From assembly GCA_014382365.1 (NCBI GenBank), contig JACNJW010000046.1, positions 1 to 48,038 of the forward strand: DNA of 48,038 nucleotides, in the 5' to 3' direction. The position numbers and the translations under genes were made by a program. How positions within the stretch are numbered: position 1 is the first letter of the stretch; the number at the start of each line of letters is the position of its first letter. Shown here piece by piece: positions 42,441-48,038 of the stretch. The notes below the pieces were generated by a model that was given only the letters and a program-made list of their open reading frames with translations, made no database searches and was not told where the DNA came from. Source of the stretch: SAR324 cluster bacterium. GTDB lineage: Bacteria > SAR324 > NAC60-12.

Positions 42441-43394
42441 CTATGGTAAAAAACTTTTATCAATGCGCCAGTCTGTGAGCAACTGCTTTGAGCGGTTGGT
42501 TTCTATCTCTCTTCCATTGAGTAAAACACGAACTACTTGTGTGTTTCCAATAGTCAGCAGATATTGTTTTTTTGCTTCCTGCTGAAAAATCTCATCTGCC
42601 TCAATTCGGATATCCTCAGTTTCTCCATCATCTATTGCAAGACTAATCCATGTTCCTTTTGAGGCTTCCACTTCCAGAGTAAGGGGTTCCACAGGTTCTG
42701 GGACAACTTCCGGTTCAATTTTTCCTGGAATTTCTTTTTGTTTTTCAACTGCAAGTATAATTTCCTCAGGGGATTCAACTTTTTCCGGAATTGTAGTTAT
42801 GATTTCTGCCGGCTCTGCTATGACTTCCGTAATTACCGGTTCTGTCTTAACTTTTTCATTTTCCAGTTCAACTGCCGCAACTGTGGCCTCAGTTTGTGTG
42901 CTGTTGTCACTGGCCTGAAAAAAAGGTGTCTGTGAAAAATAAAGTGAATAGAATAATATTCCGCCAACAACAAGGACCAACACAGTTAAAGTATTGCGGA
43001 CGGGATGTGATTCTTTCATTTGAAAAACCGGCTGAAGAGTCTTGAGCTGTTGTTTCTCTTCCGGCTCCGTACTCTTCAGCAGTCGATCTATGTTCTCGAT
43101 TATATCTGTCTTTTCCAATTCCAGAAACTGACAGTATGAATGAACTAAGCCACGAAAAAAAACCGGAGACGGGCCATTTTCCGGTTTTCCTTCTTCAATG
43201 GCCTCCAAAATCTTTACTCCGATATGCAGGTGACCCGAGATGCTTTCGAGGGAAAGATCTTTCGAAATTCTTGCTTCACGAATTTTTTGACCCAGCTGCT
43301 GAAGCGATTCTGTTTCCTCTGCAGCAATTTCTTCTTCAGGCTGAGCAGATGATTCTTCTTCAGGTGGAATATTTTCAGTATTGTTTGTGGACAT
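42441..43394 (-). CDS. RodZ-like membrane-anchored helix-turn-helix protein
   Basis: A 317-residue protein with the RodZ layout: acidic start, cytoplasmic helix-turn-helix (about 33-100, LGQKIREARISKDLSLESIS), and one membrane helix (about 132-152, TLTVLVLVVGGILFYSLYF). A Glu/Val/Pro-rich periplasmic linker and a C-terminal beta-domain with TWISLAIDDGETEDIRIEADE and LLNGREIE complete it. RodZ ties MreB filaments to the wall-elongation machinery. MreB is not in the window, but bactofilin, M23, MurB and FtsQ genes nearby fit a shape and wall context. Confidence 0.85.
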   Translation of the reverse strand: MSTNNTENIPPEEESSAQPEEEIAAEETESLQQLGQKIREARISKDLSLESISGHLHIGVKILEAIEEGKPENGPSPVFFRGLVHSYCQFLELEKTDIIENIDRLLKSTEPEEKQQLKTLQPVFQMKESHPVRNTLTVLVLVVGGILFYSLYFSQTPFFQASDNSTQTEATVAAVELENEKVKTEPVITEVIAEPAEIITTIPEKVESPEEIILAVEKQKEIPGKIEPEVVPEPVEPLTLEVEASKGTWISLAIDDGETEDIRIEADEIFQQEAKKQYLLTIGNTQVVRVLLNGREIETNRSKQLLTDWRIDKSFLP

Positions 43395-43402
43395 TCAAAA
43401 TC

Positions 43403-43732
43403 TCAGTGCAGGCTGTAGCCAAAACGGGCTAGAAATGCCTCAAAGGTCATGGATTTAAGATAACTGTGTTGATAGAGCAAGTGCATTGCAGAACTGACTA
43501 TTTCAGCAGGATATTTACTAATGGAAAAGCCGGAGGCTTCTTCTGCCAGACTCTTTTGTATTATATCATGATAAACAATTGGAGTTACACTATTATTAGT
43601 CTGCAAAAACTTTTCCACTTCAGTGCAGAGCTGATCATAATACTTGTCCGTAATGATTGACTCTCCAAGTTGATAATAAAGAAAAGAATGAATCAGATAC
43701 TGCCGGGCTTTTTGTTGAATCAACTCCTGCAT
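43403..43732 (-). CDS. Small protein with a DNA-ligase-like N-terminal helical motif, unknown function
   Basis: A 109-residue soluble protein. Residues about 15-43 read SFLYYQLGESIITDKYYDQL followed by CTEVEKFL. This resembles the YYxxxxxxISDxxYDxLxxEL helical hairpin at the N-terminus of NAD-dependent DNA ligases, but no adenylation domain follows. The rest (TPIVYHDIIQKSLAEEASGF, then YPAEIVSSAMHLL) is not one I recognise with certainty; it recalls small phage-type proteins with the same opening. It is 8 bases from the RodZ-like gene and probably leads that transcript. No clear ribosome site precedes the ATG. Function is unknown. Confidence 0.7.
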   Translation of the reverse strand: MQELIQQKARQYLIHSFLYYQLGESIITDKYYDQLCTEVEKFLQTNNSVTPIVYHDIIQKSLAEEASGFSISKYPAEIVSSAMHLLYQHSYLKSMTFEAFLARFGYSLH

Positions 43733-43796
43733 CTTAATATAAATTAATTAATTGATCTTAATTTTGTTGATTTTCTTTGCAGAAAAAGTAAATTAA

Positions 43797-43940
43797 AGTA
43801 AATATCTCTCCTTACTCAAATTAGAAGATGCTGATGATTTAGCAAGGTTTTTCCGTGAATTTAAATTTCAAACACCTTTTGCAAAACCACTTAAATCAGA
43901 AATTATTAAATTAGTATTTCTGCAGGGCTCACGAAGATAA
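43797..43940 (+). pseudogene. Possible gene remnant without start codon
   Basis: Within the 336-base gap 43733-44068 one plus-strand frame stays open for 47 codons to TAA at 43938. Its composition is protein-like (KLEDADDLARFFREF, then PLKSEIIKLVFLQ), but there is no ATG, GTG or TTG after the preceding stop at 43794. It may be the tail of a lost gene or chance. The rest of the gap is AT-rich and should carry the promoters of trx and of the 43403-43732 gene; I see no strong sigma-70 match. Confidence 0.25.
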
Positions 43941-44068
43941 CTGCAAATAACTTGTTTTTCTACTGATTGACTGCCATAATTATGAGTTCGGGTTCACAAT
44001 TTTGTTGACTGTGCTCAGCAGTTATAGCAGTTTGCGAACATAAAACCTTAACTAAGCAGGAGTCAGAT

Positions 44069-44404
44069 ATGGCAAGTGACAAGGTCTTTCACCTTGAGGA
44101 TTCAAACTTTGAAGAAGAAACGAAATCGGGCTACTCGCTCATTGATTTTTGGGCAGCCTGGTGTGGTCCGTGTGTAGCATTGGCTCCATTGATCGATGAT
44201 ATTGCTGCGGACTTGGACGGCAAGCTCAAGGTCTGCAAGGTTGATGTAGATAAAAACATGCAGACTGCAGCACGCTTTGGTGTGCGCGGAATTCCATACA
44301 TCGTTTTGCTCAAAGACGGAAAAGAAGTTGACAGTGTTACTGGAAATGATCCTTCCCGCGTTCGTGCGTTGGCAGAACAGGCAAACGGCGTAATTGCTTC
44401 CTAA
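44069..44404 (+). CDS. trxA: Thioredoxin
   Basis: General protein disulphide reductase. The 111 residues have FWAAWCGPC with Cys32 and Cys35, VDVDKN, and the cis-proline Pro76 in RGIPYIVLLKDG, with the same numbers as E. coli thioredoxin 1. A good AGGAG lies eight bases before the ATG. It is followed eight bases later by truA on the same strand. Confidence 0.95.
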   Translation: MASDKVFHLEDSNFEEETKSGYSLIDFWAAWCGPCVALAPLIDDIAADLDGKLKVCKVDVDKNMQTAARFGVRGIPYIVLLKDGKEVDSVTGNDPSRVRALAEQANGVIAS

Positions 44405-44412
44405 AACCTTCC

Positions 44413-45213
44413 GTGCCCTCTGCACAAAACTGGCTGCTGCTGCTGGCCTATGACGGAACCTGCTACCACGGATGGCAGGTCCAACCAAATTCACCTTCAA
44501 TTCAAGAGACTCTCGAGCAGGCTATCACAAGTCTGACTGGAGAAACTGTCAAAGTTAACGGTGCCGGCCGCACCGACTCCGGTGTTCATGCACTTAACTT
44601 TACAGTAAATTTTTCTGCAGTTGCAAATAATTTCAAAACAGCAGAAAAATGGCGTGTTGCTCTAAATGCAGTTTTACCGCCGGATATTGTTGTCAAATAT
44701 GCTCAAAAAGTTTCAGCAGATTTTCACGCCAGACACAATGCCGTCGGCAAGCGCTACCGCTACCTGATTTCAAATCAGCCCTATCAGTCGCCATTTTCTT
44801 TGAATCAGAGCTGGTGGGTGAGCCATTCTTTGGACATTAAACTGATGCGTGAGGCTGCAGGATTATTAGTTGGAAAACATGACTTTTCTGCATTTCGTGC
44901 AGCAAGCTGTTCTTCACCAAGTCCGCTAAAAGATCTCCGTGAAATAACAATATCTAAAGTTCGCTCACGTTATTCTACACTGCAGATTGAAATGGAAGCC
45001 AATTCATTTCTGCAACACATGGTACGCATAATTGCCGGAACTTTGGTTGAAGTAGGACGGGGCCACAAAAGCGTCAAAGATGTTGCAGTTGCCTTGGAGA
45101 GCGGCCTACGCAAGCAGGCTGGAATTACCGCACCGGGACATGGGCTGTACTCATTAAGTGTGATTTATCCAGAGGGCCTGATCAAGTGGCCCCCGGAAGT
45201 GCTTGATAATTAG
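44413..45213 (+). CDS. truA: tRNA pseudouridine(38-40) synthase TruA
   Basis: Makes pseudouridine at positions 38-40 of the tRNA anticodon arm. The 266 residues start from GTG at 44413 and include [20 protein letters not shown], the catalytic [11 protein letters not shown] with Asp55, [21 protein letters not shown] and [19 protein letters not shown]. Length is normal. It lies between trxA (8 bases) and uvrB (10 bases), suggesting one transcript. Confidence 0.96.
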   Translation: MPSAQNWLLLLAYDGTCYHGWQVQPNSPSIQETLEQAITSLTGETVKVNGAGRTDSGVHALNFTVNFSAVANNFKTAEKWRVALNAVLPPDIVVKYAQKVSADFHARHNAVGKRYRYLISNQPYQSPFSLNQSWWVSHSLDIKLMREAAGLLVGKHDFSAFRAASCSSPSPLKDLREITISKVRSRYSTLQIEMEANSFLQHMVRIIAGTLVEVGRGHKSVKDVAVALESGLRKQAGITAPGHGLYSLSVIYPEGLIKWPPEVLDN

Positions 45214-45223
45214 CAGAATTATT

Positions 45224-47215
45224 ATGGAATTCAAACTTCATTCAGAATTCAAACCCGCAGGAGATCAGCCTCAGGCCATTCAGGCACTGGTTGATGGAGT
45301 TGAAACACAGCGTAAACATCAGGTTCTGCTGGGTATTACCGGATCCGGAAAAACGTTTGCGATGGCCAATGTAGTTCAAACACTGCAGCGTCCTACGTTG
45401 GTGATTGCACATAACAAAACACTTGCGGCCCAACTTTACAACGAATTCCAAACCTTCTTTCCTGAAAACGCGGTTGAGTATTTTGTCAGTTATTATGACT
45501 ATTACCAGCCCGAAGCTTATGTTCCGAGCCGCGACCTTTACATCGAAAAAGATACTGCACTCAATGATGATCTTGACCGTATGCGCTTGTCTGCCACGCG
45601 TTCGCTTCTGGAACGTCGAGATGTGCTGATTGTGGCGAGTGTTTCCTGTATTTACGGAATTGGTTCTCCGGAAAAATATGAAAAAATGCTGCTGATTTTT
45701 AAAGTCGGAGAACGATTATCAAGACAGGTTATTCTGGAAAGACTGGTTGAACTGCTTTATACACGCAACGATATTGATTTTCACAGGGGAACTTTCCGGG
45801 TCCGCGGAGATGTGATTGACATCTATCTGGCAGAATCAGAATCTGCAATTCGGGTTGAATTGTTTGGCGACGAAATCGAAAGCTTAGTCCGCTTTGATCC
45901 ACTGACCGGCAAAAAGCAGATGTCCTATCAGCATTTTGTTATTTACCCGGCCTCGCATTATGTTGCGCCGTCAGAACATATTCCGGAAACTCTGAGCTTG
46001 ATTCGGAAAGAACTCAAAGAGCGCCTGGAAGATTTGAATGCCCAAAATAAAATTCTGGAAGCACAACGTCTTTTGCAGCGAACAGAATATGATCTTGAAA
46101 TGATTGAACAGACTGGATCCTGTTCCGGAATCGAAAATTACAGCCGCATTATTGACCGCCGTGCAGCCGGAACTCCGCCTGCCACATTACTTAATTATTT
46201 TCCGGATGATTCGTTGATATTTGTCGACGAAAGCCATATGACGCTCCCGCAGCTGCGTGCCATGTACAAGGGCGATTATTCCAGAAAATCAACTTTGGTG
46301 GAACATGGATTCCGTCTGCCGTCTGCAATCGATAACCGTCCGCTCCAGTTTCCGGAGTTTAGTCTATTTCCGCAGAGAACGATTTATGTTTCAGCAACAC
46401 CGGGGGATTATGAATTGGAACAAACAGAAGGACAAATGGCGGAACTGGTGGTGCGTCCCACTGGATTGCTGGAGCCTCCAATCGAAATACGTCCGGTGCT
46501 GGGACAGGTCGATGATATGCTGCATGAAATCCGTTTACGGGCACAACGAAAAGAACGGGTGCTTGTGACCACACTTACCAAACGTATGGCGGAAGATCTT
46601 ACCGAATACTATGAAGATCTTGATGTGAGAGTGCGCTACATGCATTCAGACGTGGAGGTGGTGGAACGAACCCAAATTTTGCATGATTTGCGTGCCGGTG
46701 AATTTGATGTTTTGGTGGGCATCAATCTGCTACGCGAAGGATTGGATCTACCGGAAGTTTCGCTGGTCGGAATTTTCGATGCAGACAAAGAAGGGTTTTT
46801 ACGTTCAGTACGCTCACTTATTCAAACCTGTGGTCGTGCCTCTCGAAACGCCAATGGACGAGTGATTATGTATGCAGACAAAATCACTGCCTCAATGCAA
46901 ATCACACTCGACTTGACTGAATCCCGTCGCCGCAAACAAGTGGCATATAACGAAAAGCACGGCATTGTTCCAAAAACAATATTCCGTAAAATCGCTCCTT
47001 CATTTGCGCCGGTTGAACTGAACGAAATGCTGGAAAGCGATTTGTATGCAGCCGAAGAAACTCCTCTTTATGAAACAGTTGTCAACCTTGAAGAAAAAAT
47101 TGCGGAATTTGAGGAAGAAATGCGCGAAGCAGCGGAATCTCTGGAATTTGAACGTGCTGCAGATTTACGCGACAGAATTACTGAATTGAGGGAAAAAATG
47201 GAAGGTAAGGGATAA
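45224..47215 (+). CDS. uvrB: UvrABC excision repair protein UvrB
   Basis: Damage-verifying helicase-like subunit of nucleotide excision repair. I use the ATG at 45224 ([19 protein letters not shown]), the family N-terminus; a TTG seven codons earlier overlaps truA. The 663 residues include Walker A GITGSGKT (37-44), the beta-hairpin [32 protein letters not shown], the helicase motifs ([30 protein letters not shown]), and a C-terminal UVR motif ([19 protein letters not shown]) that contacts UvrC. No LexA box is obvious in the short gap before it. Confidence 0.97.
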   Translation: MEFKLHSEFKPAGDQPQAIQALVDGVETQRKHQVLLGITGSGKTFAMANVVQTLQRPTLVIAHNKTLAAQLYNEFQTFFPENAVEYFVSYYDYYQPEAYVPSRDLYIEKDTALNDDLDRMRLSATRSLLERRDVLIVASVSCIYGIGSPEKYEKMLLIFKVGERLSRQVILERLVELLYTRNDIDFHRGTFRVRGDVIDIYLAESESAIRVELFGDEIESLVRFDPLTGKKQMSYQHFVIYPASHYVAPSEHIPETLSLIRKELKERLEDLNAQNKILEAQRLLQRTEYDLEMIEQTGSCSGIENYSRIIDRRAAGTPPATLLNYFPDDSLIFVDESHMTLPQLRAMYKGDYSRKSTLVEHGFRLPSAIDNRPLQFPEFSLFPQRTIYVSATPGDYELEQTEGQMAELVVRPTGLLEPPIEIRPVLGQVDDMLHEIRLRAQRKERVLVTTLTKRMAEDLTEYYEDLDVRVRYMHSDVEVVERTQILHDLRAGEFDVLVGINLLREGLDLPEVSLVGIFDADKEGFLRSVRSLIQTCGRASRNANGRVIMYADKITASMQITLDLTESRRRKQVAYNEKHGIVPKTIFRKIAPSFAPVELNEMLESDLYAAEETPLYETVVNLEEKIAEFEEEMREAAESLEFERAADLRDRITELREKMEGKG

Positions 47216-47226
47216 AGCGAAAGAAA

Positions 47227-47616
47227 TTATTTCCAAACTCTTACACCGGGAACGACGTCAAAGTGTTTGTCGTATGTAACAATGACTGAACCGGTTTCAA
47301 GCGCATGTGATGCTATCCAGACATCGTTGATTGGAATAGTGGTCCCAGCGAGTTTCAGAGAATTCTTTACAGTTCCAAAAATTTCTGCTGTTTCCTGCGT
47401 TGCTTCGAGTATAATGACAGTTGTCTTCCGGAGAAATCGATGCAAAATTTCAACATTTTTTGTTTCACGAATCCCGCCTTTGAATCCTGCATATAACTCA
47501 CCCAGAACAAATATCGACATAAAAGTTGTATCCGTTGCAGCAAGAGTATTTAGTACTTTTTGGTCACCTTGCAAGTAAGCACCATAAGCATTAGTATCAA
47601 GTATGACTTTGTTCAT
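47227..47616 (-). CDS. vapC: VapC-type PIN-domain toxin
   Basis: Predicted ribonuclease toxin of a type II toxin-antitoxin pair. The 129 residues carry the PIN acidic residues Asp7 (ILDTNAY), Glu40 (LGELYAGF), Asp98 (IPINDVWIASHA) and Asp116 (TYDKHFDVV), so the active site is intact. Cellular targets of VapC relatives are tRNAs or 23S rRNA; the target here is unknown. The ATG overlaps the antitoxin gene by four bases. It converges on uvrB, with 11 bases between stops. Confidence 0.92.
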   Translation of the reverse strand: MNKVILDTNAYGAYLQGDQKVLNTLAATDTTFMSIFVLGELYAGFKGGIRETKNVEILHRFLRKTTVIILEATQETAEIFGTVKNSLKLAGTTIPINDVWIASHALETGSVIVTYDKHFDVVPGVRVWK

Positions 47617-47870
47617 TTCCAGTCTTCATCATTAACTTCTGAAAATTCTTGTGTGTTCGCAGTGAACTCCTTTCCTTCAGCAACTCCCCAAATTCCACAT
47701 AAATCCAAAAATTCTTCTTTATAATTCTTTGGCACAAAAGAGTTCAAGCCGAGAGCTTCTGATAAAAGTGTTTTGATCGTTTTGTTAAGACTAGTTTTAT
47801 CGTGATGTGCCTTTTCCCTGATAAGCCTCTCGAGAGGATCATTCAGTCCATGTATCGTGATAGAAGTCAT
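47613..47870 (-). CDS. vapB: VapB-type antitoxin
   Basis: An 85-residue protein that should neutralise the adjacent PIN toxin and repress the pair. The N-terminus (TSITIHGLNDPLERLIREKA, then KTSLNKTIKTLLSEAL) has the ribbon-helix-helix pattern for DNA binding. The acidic C-terminus (NTQEFSEVNDEDWK) with terminal Trp is the usual toxin-binding tail. AGGAG lies seven bases before the ATG. Two operator repeats and a strong promoter lie just upstream. Confidence 0.88.
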   Translation of the reverse strand: MTSITIHGLNDPLERLIREKAHHDKTSLNKTIKTLLSEALGLNSFVPKNYKEEFLDLCGIWGVAEGKEFTANTQEFSEVNDEDWK

Positions 47871-47891
47871 TCTTATCTCCTGTTTCCATAG

Positions 47892-47931
47892 TGAACCATA
47901 ATTAGTTCAATATGAACCATATTATAGTTCA
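47892..47931 (-). promoter_or_regulatory. Two operator repeats upstream of vapBC
   Basis: Two inverted repeats with the form TGAAC-N8/9-GTTCA lie at 47892-47909 and 47913-47931, 21 bases apart start to start (two helical turns). Both also share the inner CATA. The second contains the promoter -10 box. This is the layout expected for cooperative autorepression by a VapB ribbon-helix-helix protein. Confidence 0.75.
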
Positions 47932-47949
47932 TATAATTTTGAGAGTCAA
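47921..47949 (-). promoter_or_regulatory. vapBC: vapBC promoter
   Basis: On the minus strand TTGACT (47944-47949, 5 of 6) and a perfect TATAAT (47921-47926) are separated by exactly 17 bases. The -10 box lies inside the second operator repeat. The leader would be about 44 nt. Confidence 0.75.
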
Positions 47950-47976
47950 GTTTACGTTACAAAAAGAACTTAATCC

Positions 47977-48038
47977 TCAACTCACTTTAGTCTCAATTAT
48001 TTTTTCAACTTCCTGCCAAACTGCATCAACGCTGATAT
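47977..48038 (-). CDS. Possible C-terminal end of a gene entering from the right edge
   Basis: One minus-strand frame is open from the window edge to TGA at 47977-47979 and reads ISVDAVWQEVEKIIETKVS. The composition is protein-like, but 19 codons are too few to identify or confirm a gene. Confidence 0.3.
   Translation of the reverse strand, partial: ISVDAVWQEVEKIIETKVS

Noticed and set aside
47977..48038. Resemblance of the edge fragment DAVWQEVEKII to the DnaA N-terminus
   Set aside because: In DnaA that motif is at the start of the protein, but here a stop follows five residues later; treated as an unidentified C-terminal end.

Overview
The window is a stretch of chromosome from a Gram-negative bacterium with moderate, AT-leaning composition. 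Outer-membrane-type genes are present: a lipoprotein, a putative beta-barrel protein and a heptosyltransferase-like GT9 enzyme. Housekeeping gene orders such as ffh-rpsP-rimM-trmD-rplS-rnhB-yraN and rpsB-tsf-pyrH-frr, together with a B-type (single di-haem anchor) succinate dehydrogenase in C-A-B order, fit a deep proteobacterial lineage such as the former Deltaproteobacteria or SAR324. That placement is inference from gene content and style, not a search result. Almost everything is core metabolism, and most genes lie on the minus strand in long, tightly spaced transcripts.

Layout. 1-1660 (+): the end of umuD, umuC and a tRNA-Arg(CCG). 1806-6400 (-): a three-gene envelope cluster of a putative outer-membrane protein, a secreted FecR-domain protein with a very long acidic Gly/Asp/Phe repeat tract, and a lipoprotein with two Ig-like repeats. 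6637-12741 (-): pgi, a GT9 glycosyltransferase and sdhCAB. 12888-17542 (-): the ffh/ribosome-maturation operon ending in rpsT, with a good promoter in front of ffh. 18235-19197 (+): ispH, with a small unknown gene upstream in the opposite direction. 19154-29001 (-): a long run reading rpsB-tsf-pyrH-frr-mraY-fabG-acpP-fabF-acyl-CoA dehydrogenase-ITPase. 29214-34476: mixed strands with rimI-like, dgcN-like, moaB, nth, an AEC transporter, thiN and a thioesterase. 34499-43732 (-): a cell-envelope and cell-shape block (ftsB-like, bactofilin, M23 peptidase, PilB/GspE ATPase, ftsQ, murB, rsfS, a radical SAM protein, a RodZ-like protein and a small unknown). 44069-47215 (+): trx, truA and uvrB. 47227-47870 (-): a VapBC toxin-antitoxin pair with clear operator repeats.

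Themes. Translation and ribosome biogenesis dominate (S2, S16, S20, L19, EF-Ts, RRF, Ffh, RimM, TrmD, TruA, RsfS). Fatty-acid synthesis, peptidoglycan synthesis and division genes appear as scattered pieces instead of one fab or dcw cluster.

The most unusual items are: the FecR protein with about 40 Phe-Gly dipeptides in an acidic disordered tract; ribosomal protein S2 with a 195-residue Lys/Ala tail encoded by perfect 120-bp DNA repeats; TrmD with Glu where the catalytic Asp is expected; an ITPase of eukaryote-like type with Pro in place of the His of its SHR motif; and a small protein whose N-terminus looks like the helical hairpin of NAD-dependent DNA ligases. I see no CRISPR array, rRNA, insertion sequence or prophage.
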